From positions 62,001 through 126,000 of the forward strand of contig NZ_SMNA01000006.1 in NCBI RefSeq assembly GCF_004353825.1: a stretch of 64,000 nt of DNA, read 5' to 3'. Position numbers and translations under genes: made by a program. Origin of the DNA: Occultella glacieicola. GTDB lineage: Bacteria > Actinomycetota > Actinomycetes > Actinomycetales > Beutenbergiaceae. Below, piece after piece: positions 40,061 to 47,938 of the stretch (its first letter is position 1; each line of letters begins with the position of its first letter). Under the pieces are notes generated by a model that saw nothing but the letters and a program-made list of their open reading frames with translations, made no database searches and was not told the DNA's origin.

Positions 40061-40324
40061 GTGAAAACCTTCGACGACCTCTTCACCGAACTGCAGGAGA
40101 AGTCCATCAGCCGCCCGGAGGGCTCGGGTACCGTCGCCCAGCTGGACGCCGGCGTGCATGGCATCGGGAAGAAGATCGTCGAGGAGGCCGCCGAGGTGTG
40201 GATGGCCGCGGAGTACCAGACCGACGCCGAGACGGCCGAGGAGATCTCCCAGCTCATCTACCACCTGCAGGTACTCATGGTCGCGAAGGGTCTGACCCCG
40301 GACGACGTGTACCGCTACCTCTGA
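40061..40324 (+). CDS. hisE: Phosphoribosyl-ATP diphosphatase
   Basis: 87 residues, the stand-alone HisE of actinobacteria (MazG-like all-helical fold). It hydrolyses PR-ATP to PR-AMP, histidine step 2. The [20 protein letters not shown] metal-binding helix and the [14 protein letters not shown] helix are diagnostic. GTG start with a leaderless box. hisG follows after 67 bp. Confidence 0.96.
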   Translation: MKTFDDLFTELQEKSISRPEGSGTVAQLDAGVHGIGKKIVEEAAEVWMAAEYQTDAETAEEISQLIYHLQVLMVAKGLTPDDVYRYL

Positions 40325-40391
40325 GCGGGCACCCCGAACCACCGACAGTTACGCCCCGGCCGCCGGGGCACGAACCAACAAGGTTGACGAC

Positions 40392-41237
40392 GTGTTGCGA
40401 ATCGCCGTGCCGAACAAGGGCTCACTCTCCGAGCCCGCGACCCAGATGCTCCGAGAGGCGGGCTACCGCCAGCGCCGCGACGGTGGCCGTGAGCTGGTCC
40501 TTCCGGACCCGGAGAACGACGTCGAGTTCTTCTTCCTGCGACCCCGCGACATCGCGGTGTACGTGGGCGCCGGTGTGGTCGACGCCGGGATCACGGGGCG
40601 GGACCTCCTGCTGGACTCCGGTGTGGACGCCGTGGAACATCGGTCGCTCGGCTTCGCCGGCTCCACGTTCCGGTTCGCCGGTCCGGAGGGCAGCGTGCGC
40701 AGCCTCGCGGACATCGAGGGCAAGCGGGTGGCCACCTCGTACGAGGTGCTGGTCCGCAACTACCTGACCGAGCGCGGCATCACCGCCGAGGTGGTCCGTC
40801 TCGACGGCGCCATCGAGTCCACGGTCCAACTCGGTGTCGCCGACCTGGTCGCGGACGTCGTCGAGACCGGCAGCACCCTCCGGGCCGCCGGTCTGCACGT
40901 CTTCGGCGATCCGATCCTGCAGTCGGAGGCGGTGCTGATCCGGCCGAACGCGGAGCCGAAGTCCGGACTCACCGTGCTCGACCGGCGCCTGCACGGGGTG
41001 CTCGTGGCGCGCCGGTACGTGCTGATGGACTACGACTGCCCGGTCGAGAAGGTGGACGCCGCCGTGTCCATCACACCCGGCCTGGAGTCACCGACCGTCT
41101 CGCCGCTCCATCGGACCGGCTGGGCCGCGGTGCGGGCCATGGTTCCGCGGGAGCGGACGAACGCGGTGATGGACGAGCTGTACGACGTCGGCGCGCGCGC
41201 CATCATCGTCACCTCGATCACCGCGAGTCGCCTGTAG
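40392..41237 (+). CDS. hisG: ATP phosphoribosyltransferase, long form
   Basis: 281 residues. It is histidine step 1, joining ATP and PRPP. The opening [15 protein letters not shown] and the [25 protein letters not shown]-binding segment are typical. The C-terminal about 80 residues form the His-binding regulatory domain, so this is the self-sufficient long form that needs no HisZ. It is paired with hisE; other his genes are not in the window. Confidence 0.97.
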   Translation: MLRIAVPNKGSLSEPATQMLREAGYRQRRDGGRELVLPDPENDVEFFFLRPRDIAVYVGAGVVDAGITGRDLLLDSGVDAVEHRSLGFAGSTFRFAGPEGSVRSLADIEGKRVATSYEVLVRNYLTERGITAEVVRLDGAIESTVQLGVADLVADVVETGSTLRAAGLHVFGDPILQSEAVLIRPNAEPKSGLTVLDRRLHGVLVARRYVLMDYDCPVEKVDAAVSITPGLESPTVSPLHRTGWAAVRAMVPRERTNAVMDELYDVGARAIIVTSITASRL

Positions 41238-41250
41238 GGAGTGGCCCGCC

Positions 41251-41700
41251 ATGGCCGCCGCCGACCCCGATCCGTACGCGCCGTTCCGCCCACGGGCGAC
41301 CCGGATCGCCTGCCTGGTGATCGCGGTCTGGCTGATCACCGGCCTTGCCGTCCTCGTCGTGGTCCTGAACAGGCTGGAGGAGCCACGCCTCCCCGACCAG
41401 GTCGCGGCGGCCGTCATCGTGGCTCTGGTGTGCGCGTTCCTCGCCCGACAGGCGGGGGTCAAGGCGGTGCCCTCCGCCGACGGTCTCATGGTTCGTAACG
41501 TCTTCCTCACCCACCGGCTGGAGTGGGCCGAGATCGTCTCGGTCCGCTTCGGGGAACGCGACTGGGTGCTACTCGACCTCGCCGACGGCTCGACGCTGGC
41601 AGTGATGGCCATACAGCGCGTCGACGGCAAGCGGGGCAGAGCGGCGGCCTCGCGCCTGGCCAGTCTCGTCGCCGCCCACGAGCCCCGAGGGGGCGGGTAG
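41251..41700 (+). CDS. PH-domain-like small membrane protein
   Basis: 149 residues. Two membrane helices at about residues 18-39 and 51-66 are followed by a bacterial PH-like domain (ADGLMVRNVFLTHRLEWAEIVSVRFGERDWVLLDLADG). It starts 13 bp after hisG, the usual actinobacterial slot for this family. Function unknown. Confidence 0.85.
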   Translation: MAAADPDPYAPFRPRATRIACLVIAVWLITGLAVLVVVLNRLEEPRLPDQVAAAVIVALVCAFLARQAGVKAVPSADGLMVRNVFLTHRLEWAEIVSVRFGERDWVLLDLADGSTLAVMAIQRVDGKRGRAAASRLASLVAAHEPRGGG

Positions 41701-41704
41701 TCCG

Positions 41705-41751
41705 CCCGGTTGTAGGTCGACCGCTCCCGCTGAACGGATCGCACAACCGGG
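41705..41751 (+). terminator. Inverted repeat after the hisEG-PH unit
   Basis: CCCGGTTGT (41705-41713) and ACAACCGGG (41743-41751) form a perfect 9-bp stem with a 29-nt loop, 4 bp after the stop. It may act as a terminator or mRNA 3' end; there is no T-run and the loop is long. Confidence 0.4.
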
Positions 41752-42277
41752 TCGTCGCACTTCTGGGGCGTGGCCTCGGACGCATGTTCGATTGCTGTCG
41801 TCACCCTAGACCGCACCTCCGACATCGAAAGATCCCGATTTTCGTTGTGGATGCAGGGCAATCGGGCACTCCAACCACCCCACCCAGGCGCCGAAACGCA
41901 CCCCGGATGACACCCCATCCACAGGCCGGGCCCAACCGGCCTGGCGATGTCACGTGCTGCACCCATGTCAGCGCGCTGGCAACGAGCCCCACAAGGGCAG
42001 ATGAGGAAGAGAAGGGGGACCGGCACGAGGGCGATGGGAAGGTCCTGCTCGGGAGGCTGCGAGAACCGCCCGGAACGAGAGTGGCCCGGAACGAGCAGCC
42101 CGGCACCAAAGAGCAGCCCGGCACCAGGGGCACCCCGGCTCAAGCGAGCGACCCGGCTCAAGTGAGCGGGCGAGCGGCACCAATGCAGGAGACCGGCACA
42201 AGGGCAGGAGGCCGGCACAAGAGCAGGAGGACGGGCCGGACCGGGTGGACACACCGGTCCCGGCGGTCCTGCGCCCC
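41752..42277. other. Non-coding stretch between convergent genes
   Basis: About 525 bp with no convincing gene on either strand. Its first part (about 41790-41880) is clearly less GC-rich than the surroundings and holds a small CGAAA/TTTCG inverted repeat; the second part is the degenerate minisatellite described separately. The open frames here have Arg/Pro/Cys-rich, repetitive translations and no ribosome-binding sites. Confidence 0.6.
42019..42240. repeat. Degenerate minisatellite of about 10 units
   Basis: Units of about 14-19 bp with a CCCGGCACAAG-like core (variants CCCGGAACGAG, CCCGGCACCAA, CCCGGCTCAAG, CCGGCACAAG) followed by a purine-rich GAGCAGGAG-like part. Clear unit starts are at 42069, 42085, 42099, 42117, 42134, 42152, 42192 and about 42211, with an outlying copy at about 42019. 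The copies are diverged, which suggests decay. It is not a CRISPR: the units are adjacent, with no unique spacers. Confidence 0.65.
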
Positions 42278-43393
42278 TCAGCTCCCGGCGCGCACCCGCA
42301 CCGCGTGCACGCCGGCGGCCGCGGCCGCGAGGAACGATGCAGGATCCTCGACCAGGCCGCGCCCCATCGTGGACAGTCGCACCGGCGCGTCCGCGAGCGC
42401 GTCCATCAGTCCGTCGGTGCCCACCTGGACCAACCGGTGCCCGGCGGGGGCGTCCCGAAGCACCTCGGCCTGCGCGGCGACCCGCGCACCCAGCGGCGCC
42501 AGGTCGCCGTCGAACCTCGGGACGACCAGGTCCGCCGGGGCGAGCGCCACCCGGCCGTACGCCGTCAGGCTGTGATGGGAGATGCCCAGGTGCCGCTCCC
42601 GCGCGTCCGCTCCGGAGACGCGCAACGAGGCCACAGCTCGCCCGCCGAGCACCGCGACCGCATTCACCGCTTCACCAGCGCTGACACCCGAGAACCCCCA
42701 CATGGTGCCCGTCCCGAGGTTGCCCGGCCCCTGTGCGACCACCACGAGGTCTGCCGCGACGACCAGATGGGCGGCGAGCATCCCGGTGTGCACGGTGACC
42801 GCCTCAAGATCACCACCGAACGCCTGCCCGACCGTGATCGTCGCGGTGAGCCAGTCCGCGTCCCGCAGTGCCCCGATCGTCCGCGAGAACCAGGCCGGCA
42901 GCGCTCCGCCGTCGGTCATCACGTAGGCGACCCGCGGCGCCGCGAGTCCCGCCCGGGAGGCCTCCAACCGCGCCCCGGCCACGATCGCCGGCAGCGCGGA
43001 GTGCAGATCCGCGACCACGACCGGCAGGCCGGCGAGGTCGTCGGCGTCGCGCAGGACGTCGTGGTGCGCGGACTCCTGCTCGTCCACCCCGAGGACCATC
43101 GTCTGCAGCGGCGTGTACCGGGCCTTGACGATGTGTCCGGGGCCGGCGGGGGGATCGACCGGCAACCGGTCGGGCAGCGCCACCACGAGTGCATAGCCGC
43201 CGGTGCCGAGCCCGCGGGTGAGGGCCGTCGTCGTGACGGTGACCCGGTCACCGACCTCCGGTGCGCCGACCAGTTCCGGGTAGGCCAGCGCCCGGACCGC
43301 GGCCGGAGTGCCGTCGATCTCGATCTCGAGTTCGACCGCCCCGGGCCAGTTCCGGCCGAGTGAACGCACCACGCCGTCGCGCCAGTTGATCAT
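42278..43393 (-). CDS. DUF3866-family protein
   Basis: 371 residues, no signal peptide or membrane helix. It matches the DUF3866 family that I recall sitting next to pafB in actinobacteria. It opens with MINWRDGVVRSLGRNWPGAVELE (an OB-like start) and holds Gly-rich strands such as VVVAQGPGNLGTGTMWGFSG and HLGISHHSLTAYGRVAL; biochemical role unknown. The ATG at 43393 carries a leaderless TAGGTT box, back to back with that of pafB in a 31-bp gap. Its constant pairing with the DNA-damage regulator PafBC hints at a related role, an inference only. Confidence 0.88.
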   Translation of the reverse strand: MINWRDGVVRSLGRNWPGAVELEIEIDGTPAAVRALAYPELVGAPEVGDRVTVTTTALTRGLGTGGYALVVALPDRLPVDPPAGPGHIVKARYTPLQTMVLGVDEQESAHHDVLRDADDLAGLPVVVADLHSALPAIVAGARLEASRAGLAAPRVAYVMTDGGALPAWFSRTIGALRDADWLTATITVGQAFGGDLEAVTVHTGMLAAHLVVAADLVVVAQGPGNLGTGTMWGFSGVSAGEAVNAVAVLGGRAVASLRVSGADARERHLGISHHSLTAYGRVALAPADLVVPRFDGDLAPLGARVAAQAEVLRDAPAGHRLVQVGTDGLMDALADAPVRLSTMGRGLVEDPASFLAAAAAGVHAVRVRAGS

Positions 43394-43399
43394 CTCGGC

Positions 43400-43405
43400 A
43401 ACCTA
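43400..43405 (-). promoter_or_regulatory. -10 box of the DUF3866 gene, leaderless
   Basis: TAGGTT on the minus strand, 6 nt before the ATG at 43393. Confidence 0.6.
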
Positions 43406-43412
43406 TCGCGAC

Positions 43413-43418
43413 TAGCCT
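43413..43418 (+). promoter_or_regulatory. -10 box of pafB, leaderless
   Basis: TAGCCT, 6 nt before the ATG at 43425. It is only 7 bp from the opposing -10 box of the DUF3866 gene. Confidence 0.6.
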
Positions 43419-43424
43419 CGCAGT

Positions 43425-44429
43425 ATGAGTGAGCGCGTCGAACCTGCCGAGCGGCTGCTCGATCTCGTGATCGCACTGGCCAACACCCCACACCGGATGA
43501 CCAAGTCGCAGATCCGCCGGGGCGTGAACGGCTACGCGGACGCCAAGAACGACGCGGCGTTCGACCGGATGTTCGAGCGGGACAAGGACGCCCTGCGCAC
43601 CCTCGGCATTCCGATCGTCACCCTCACCGACGCAGCTCATGAGGACGACATCGGCTACCGGATCGACACCGACTCCTACGACATGCCGGCGGTGGCGTTC
43701 ACGCCCGCCGAGGTGGGGGCGCTCTCGCTCGCTGCCGAGGTCTGGCAGGACTCGACGCTGTCGGCACAGTCGCGCCGGGCCCTGACGAAGGTCCGAGCCG
43801 TCAGCGAGCTCGAGGACGCCGCCCTGCACGCCGGCCTGGCCTTGCGGGTGCGTGGCCCCGACGCCACCTTCGGCGCCCTGCTCGACGCGATCTCCGACCG
43901 GATCACGGTCCGGTTCACCTACCGCGCGGCGAACACCGGCCGCACGAAGCAGCGCATCGTCGAGCCCTGGCGCCTGTATGCCAAGGACCGCGGCTGGTAC
44001 CTCGTCGGTCACGACATCGACCGGGACGCCGAACGCGAGTTCCGGCTGTCCCGGATCGTCGGGCGGGTCAGCCGGATCGGCGAGCCCGGGAGCGTCCGGG
44101 TGCCCGATCGGGCGCGCCCGCACCGGGAGGCGCCGATCATCCGCGCCACGCTCGCGCTGCGCCCCGAGCGGGCGTCGGCGCTGCGTGCCCGCGCCGTCGA
44201 GATCGGGAGCCCGACGGCGGGGGCCGGGTCCGCACCGGCGTCACCTCAGGCGGAGGTACCCGGGCCCCCGGACCGAGACGTGATCGCCGTCGACGTCAGC
44301 GACCTGGACCTGTTCGCCGAGGAACTGGTCGGCTACGGCGACGCGGTGCTGGTCCTCGACCCGCCGCGGCTGCGCGAGGCGGTCCTGGCCCGGCTGCGTC
44401 CGGCCGCGACCCTGGGAGGGAGGTCCTGA
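43425..44429 (+). CDS. pafB: WYL-domain transcriptional regulator PafB
   Basis: 334 residues. An N-terminal winged HTH (about residues 10-60) is followed by a WYL domain with RIVEPWRLYAKDRGWYLVGHD and a WCX-type C-terminal part. PafB works with PafC as a heterodimer activating LexA-independent DNA-damage genes in mycobacteria, and senses single-stranded DNA. Its stop overlaps pafC by one base. The prcBA-pafA proteasome genes that often lie upstream are not here; DUF3866 is there instead. Confidence 0.95.
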   Translation: MSERVEPAERLLDLVIALANTPHRMTKSQIRRGVNGYADAKNDAAFDRMFERDKDALRTLGIPIVTLTDAAHEDDIGYRIDTDSYDMPAVAFTPAEVGALSLAAEVWQDSTLSAQSRRALTKVRAVSELEDAALHAGLALRVRGPDATFGALLDAISDRITVRFTYRAANTGRTKQRIVEPWRLYAKDRGWYLVGHDIDRDAEREFRLSRIVGRVSRIGEPGSVRVPDRARPHREAPIIRATLALRPERASALRARAVEIGSPTAGAGSAPASPQAEVPGPPDRDVIAVDVSDLDLFAEELVGYGDAVLVLDPPRLREAVLARLRPAATLGGRS

Positions 44430-45415
44430 TGGCCGACACCGCCGAGGACCGCCTGGTCCGCATGCTCGCCCTGATCACCTACCTGGAGGGGCACCCGAGC
44501 GTTCCGGTCGCGGACGTGGCCGCGCACTTCGGCGTCACGGAGGGCCAGGTCCTCCTGGACATCGACACCCTGTGGGTCGCCGGGACCCCCGGCTACCTGC
44601 CCGACGACCTGATCGACTTCTCGGTCGACGACCACGAGCAGAACCGGCTCACCCTCACCAACGCGCGGGGGATGGATCGCCCGCTCCGGCTCGGCCCGCA
44701 GGAGGCGGTGGCACTCCTGGTCGCGCTCCGCTCGCTGCAGGCCACCCCGGCTCTCGCCCAGGACCCGGTCCTGGCGTCCACGATCGACAAGCTGCGGGCG
44801 GCCGCGGGGGAGGCGGCCGGCGCCGCGGACGCCGTCGACGTGTACGTCGGCGCCGAGGACGTCGGCGAGCGACTCAGCGCCCTGCGCTCGGCGCTGGCCG
44901 ACGGCCGGCAGGTGCGGCTGCGCTACGTGTCCGGGTCCGACGTCGTCAGCGAGCGGGTCGTGGACCCGCTGCAGCTGCTCACCGACGCCGAGCGGTGGTT
45001 CCTCTACGCGTGGTGCCACCGCGCCGACGGCGTCCGGCAGTTCCGGCTGGACCGGATGCTGGAGGTCGAGGTGCTCGACTCCGGCGCCCCGGCACACCCG
45101 GACGTGGCCCTGACCGGGAGCACCGACCCCGAACTCACGACGGCGCAGTGGCATGTGCGCCTCGAGCTCGCCTCCCGGGCGCGCTGGGTCGCTGAGAAGT
45201 ACCCCAGCGCGGCCGTGACCGACCTCGAGGAGGGCTGGTTCGCCGTCGAACTGGACGTCGTGAACCTGGCCTGGTTGCACAACCTGGTGCTCGGCCTCGG
45301 CGCGGACGTGCGCGCGGTGCAACCGCCCGAGGTCGCGGAGTCGATCGCCGAGCGGGCGCAGGCCGCCCTGGATGCCTATGGCGCCCTCGACGGCGGTGCC
45401 GGGGCCCCGCAGTAG
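44429..45415 (+). CDS. pafC: WYL-domain transcriptional regulator PafC
   Basis: 328 residues. HTH at about residues 8-50 (VRMLALITYLEGHPSVPVADVAAHFGVTEGQV), WYL domain with RVVDPLQLLTDAERWFLYAWCHRADGVRQFRLDRM, then a WCX end. Partner of PafB, translationally coupled. The TAG stop forms the first half of the next gene's -10 box. Confidence 0.95.
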   Translation: MADTAEDRLVRMLALITYLEGHPSVPVADVAAHFGVTEGQVLLDIDTLWVAGTPGYLPDDLIDFSVDDHEQNRLTLTNARGMDRPLRLGPQEAVALLVALRSLQATPALAQDPVLASTIDKLRAAAGEAAGAADAVDVYVGAEDVGERLSALRSALADGRQVRLRYVSGSDVVSERVVDPLQLLTDAERWFLYAWCHRADGVRQFRLDRMLEVEVLDSGAPAHPDVALTGSTDPELTTAQWHVRLELASRARWVAEKYPSAAVTDLEEGWFAVELDVVNLAWLHNLVLGLGADVRAVQPPEVAESIAERAQAALDAYGALDGGAGAPQ

Positions 45416-45418
45416 GCT
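45413..45418 (+). promoter_or_regulatory. -10 box, leaderless, built on the pafC stop codon
   Basis: TAGGCT: TAG is the pafC stop; 7 nt to the ATG at 45426. Confidence 0.6.
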
Positions 45419-45425
45419 GGCGGTC

Positions 45426-45758
45426 ATGCTCTGGTTCAGTGTGTGGACGGTCCTCGTCCTCGGCACCCTCGTGGGGGCGTTCCTCCTCGGTCGCCGGTTG
45501 TGGCGGTCGGCGAAGGCGCTGATGGCGCAGGCGGGGGAGACCTCCCGCGTGATGGCCGACCTGTCCGCGAAGGTGGCCGAACTGGAGGCCGCCGCCGGGG
45601 CGACTCGCACGTTCACCCCCGACCTGGCCGCCACCCAGGAACAACGTGAGAACTGGCGGGCCAGGCGCGCCGAGAATCTGGCTTCGCGGCGCGCGCGGGT
45701 GCAGGCGCGGCGATCGCGTACCCTGGCGAGGTGGCGCTCGATCGGGATCCCGTTCTAG
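45426..45758 (+). CDS. Small membrane-anchored coiled-coil protein
   Basis: 110 residues. One N-terminal helix (about 4-22, FSVWTVLVLGTLVGAFLLG) is followed by a helical stretch (SAKALMAQAGETSRVMADLSAKVAELE split by Ala) and a very basic C-terminus (RRARVQARRSRTLARWR). Not assigned to a family. It lies between pafBC and tatAC, where I recall an uncharacterised protein of this type in related genomes. The basic tail may bind nucleic acid or anionic lipid. Confidence 0.75.
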   Translation: MLWFSVWTVLVLGTLVGAFLLGRRLWRSAKALMAQAGETSRVMADLSAKVAELEAAAGATRTFTPDLAATQEQRENWRARRAENLASRRARVQARRSRTLARWRSIGIPF

Positions 45759-45777
45759 TGCGGCGCCGCGCAGACGT

Positions 45778-45783
45778 TAGACT
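45778..45783 (+). promoter_or_regulatory. -10 box of tatA-tatC
   Basis: TAGACT, 38 nt before the tatA ATG; a GGAGG site lies in the short leader. Confidence 0.5.
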
Positions 45784-45821
45784 GAGCACATCACCATCCT
45801 CAAGGCGGAGGGCCTGAGCCC

Positions 45822-46109
45822 ATGCGATTGCAACCGGTACACCTGATCATCCTTCTCGTTCTCGTCCTTCTGATCTTCGGGGCCGCCAAGTTGCCGGACA
45901 TCACCCGCAACGTGGGCAAGTCCATGAAGATCTTCAAGCAGGAGGTCAAGGAGCTCCGGGATGACACCGACCCGAACCAGCCGCCGGCCACGGGCTCGGA
46001 CGCCACGCCGCCCGCCGCCGGCACCGACGCTCCGACGGTGACCACGCCGCCCCAGCAGGGCGGTGGGGGCACACCACCTGGCAGCGCGCCGGGCGATACC
46101 AACCGCTAA
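45822..46109 (+). CDS. tatA: Sec-independent protein translocase TatA
   Basis: 95 residues. A short N-terminal membrane helix (about 7-21) is followed by the FGAAKLPD hinge and an amphipathic helix (RNVGKSMKIFKQEVKEL), then a Pro/Thr/Gly tail. It forms the pore component of twin-arginine export of folded proteins. ATG with GGAGG. tatC follows after 6 bp. Confidence 0.95.
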   Translation: MRLQPVHLIILLVLVLLIFGAAKLPDITRNVGKSMKIFKQEVKELRDDTDPNQPPATGSDATPPAAGTDAPTVTTPPQQGGGGTPPGSAPGDTNR

Positions 46110-46115
46110 CGCCCG

Positions 46116-46940
46116 GTGGCCCTGAACACAGGGGCGCGCAAGAGCAATCCCGAAGCGCGGATGGCCTTGACCGCGCACCTACGTGAACTCCGGAAGCGAG
46201 TCGTCCTGGCCGCGATCGGCCTGGCGGTCGGTGCCGTGGTCGGCTGGATCCTGTACGACCCGGTGTTCAAGGCGCTGCAGGCGCCCGTGGACGACCTGGT
46301 GGCCGAGGGGCGCATGGCCGCGCTCAACTTCGGCGGGATCGCCACCTCGTTCGACATCAAGATCCGGGTCGCCCTGTTCGTCGGAGCCTTCATCAGTTCA
46401 CCCTGGTGGATCTACCAGGCGTGGGCGTTCATCACGCCGGGCCTGACGAAGAAGGAGCGGCGCAACGCCATCGGCTTCGTCGCGGCGGCGGTGCCTCTGT
46501 TCCTCGCCGGGGCCTATCTGGCCTGGTCGGTGCTGCCGAACGCGGTCCGGATCCTGACCGAGTTCACGCCCGAGGGTTCGGTGAACTGGATCAGCGCCGA
46601 CGTCTACCTGAAGTTCGTCATGCAGTTCATGCTGGCCTTCGGCGCCGCGTTCCTGATGCCGCTGGTCATGGTCGTGGTGACGTTCCTCGGGCTCGTGCGA
46701 GGCACGACCTGGCTCAAGGGCTGGCGCTGGGCGCTCGTCGGGATCTTCACGTTCTGTGCGTTCGCGACCCCGACCCCGGACGCGATCTCGATGATCCTGC
46801 TCGCGCTGCCGATCATCGCCCTGTACTTCATCGCGGTCCTGATCTGTATCCGGCATGACAAGCGCCGGGACAAGCGCCGCGCCGAGGAGGACGCCAAGCT
46901 CGACGCGGCCCTCGCGGATGACACGACGTCCGCGGCCTGA
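46116..46940 (+). CDS. tatC: Sec-independent protein translocase TatC
   Basis: 274 residues, six membrane helices, the Tat signal-peptide receptor. LTAHLRELRKRVVLA is the conserved N-terminal cytoplasmic start, PWWIYQAWAFITPGLTKKERR the first-loop signature, and FATPTPDAISMILLALPI the last conserved loop. GTG start. The charged C-terminal tail is usual in actinobacteria. Confidence 0.97.
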   Translation: MALNTGARKSNPEARMALTAHLRELRKRVVLAAIGLAVGAVVGWILYDPVFKALQAPVDDLVAEGRMAALNFGGIATSFDIKIRVALFVGAFISSPWWIYQAWAFITPGLTKKERRNAIGFVAAAVPLFLAGAYLAWSVLPNAVRILTEFTPEGSVNWISADVYLKFVMQFMLAFGAAFLMPLVMVVVTFLGLVRGTTWLKGWRWALVGIFTFCAFATPTPDAISMILLALPIIALYFIAVLICIRHDKRRDKRRAEEDAKLDAALADDTTSAA

Positions 46941-46986
46941 GACACCCGCATCGCGTGAGAGGTCCTGAACGCGGGCGCCGCCCGAA

Positions 46987-47928
46987 ATGAGCCGACTTGG
47001 GGTCCTGGTCAACCCGTCCGCCGGGCACGGGCGTGGCACCACCGGGGGACGTGACGCCGTCGCCGGGCTGGCCAGGTCCGGGCACGAGGTCATCGACCTG
47101 TCCGGACGCACCGCCGCCGAGGCGCTCGCCAACGCGCGGGCAGCGCTCTGGGAACTCGACGCCGTCGTGGTGGTCGGTGGTGACGGCATGGTGCACCTGG
47201 GCGTGAACGCCGTCGCCGGCACGAACCTCCCGCTCGGGATCGTGCCGTTCGGCAGCGGCAACGACTTCGCCCGGTGCATGGGGCTGCCGGTCCACGACGT
47301 GCCCGCGGCCGTCGCCCTGATCCTGGCCGCCCTCGACCGACCGCCCCGGATCATCGACGCGATCGCCACCCGGGTGCACAACCCGGAGGCGGCCCCGGAG
47401 CAGGAGACGGCCGTGGAGTGGACGGCGTGCATCCTCTCGGCGGGATTCGACGCCGCGGTGAACGGTCGGGCGAACGACTTCACCTGGCCGAAGGGGGAGG
47501 CGCGGTACCTGCGGGGGGTGGCCGCCGAACTGATCGGGTTCCGCCCGTACGGATACCGGCTCACCATCGACGGAGTGGTCCGCGAACAGGACGCCACCCT
47601 GGTGGCGCTGGCGAATGCGAGGTCCTTCGGCGGGGGCATCCCGATCGCCCCGGATGCCGAGGTCGACGACGGCCTGATCGATGTGGTCATCGGGGACGCG
47701 ATGGGTCGGGGACAGGTGCTGCGGTTGTTCACCAAGCTCCTCAAGGGCGCCCACCTGGGTGATCCCAAGGTGCACGTGGTCCGCGCCCGCGAGGTGATCA
47801 TGGAGGCCCTGCCGGGTCATCGCTCGCCGCCGCAGGTCTTCGCCGACGGTGAGCCGCTCGGCTCCCTGCCGATCCACGCCCGGCTGCGGCCCGGCGCGCT
47901 GCGGCTGTTGGCGCCCGCGGACGCCTAG
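46987..47928 (+). CDS. Diacylglycerol/lipid kinase family protein
   Basis: 313 residues. The DAGK catalytic domain has NPSAGHGRG at the start, GGDGM at residues 64-68 and GSGNDFAR, the ATP-binding and active-site segments. Such enzymes phosphorylate diacylglycerol, ceramide-like lipids or, in the YegS group, phosphatidylglycerol. The exact lipid is not clear. It lies between tatC and helY as in related genomes. The stop TAG is part of the helY -10 box. Confidence 0.9.
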   Translation: MSRLGVLVNPSAGHGRGTTGGRDAVAGLARSGHEVIDLSGRTAAEALANARAALWELDAVVVVGGDGMVHLGVNAVAGTNLPLGIVPFGSGNDFARCMGLPVHDVPAAVALILAALDRPPRIIDAIATRVHNPEAAPEQETAVEWTACILSAGFDAAVNGRANDFTWPKGEARYLRGVAAELIGFRPYGYRLTIDGVVREQDATLVALANARSFGGGIPIAPDAEVDDGLIDVVIGDAMGRGQVLRLFTKLLKGAHLGDPKVHVVRAREVIMEALPGHRSPPQVFADGEPLGSLPIHARLRPGALRLLAPADA

Positions 47929-47931
47929 TCT
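47926..47931 (+). promoter_or_regulatory. -10 box of helY, leaderless, built on a stop codon
   Basis: TAGTCT: TAG is the stop of the lipid kinase gene; 7 nt to the ATG at 47939. A GGGAGG lies in these 7 nt and could also act as an SD on a read-through transcript. Confidence 0.55.
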
Positions 47932-47938
47932 GGGAGGC

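Noticed and set aside
41947-42165. A 72-codon plus-strand ORF in the repeat region
   Set aside because: No SD, no leaderless box, and a repetitive Arg/Pro/Ser translation.
42069-42240. CRISPR-like array
   Set aside because: Units are adjacent and diverged, with no unique spacers and no cas genes.
41088-42254. A long minus-strand frame over hisG, the PH gene and the repeat region
   Set aside because: It overlaps hisG and the PH-domain gene in antisense; in the repeat region its translation is only a periodic Cys/Leu/Pro pattern from the minisatellite.
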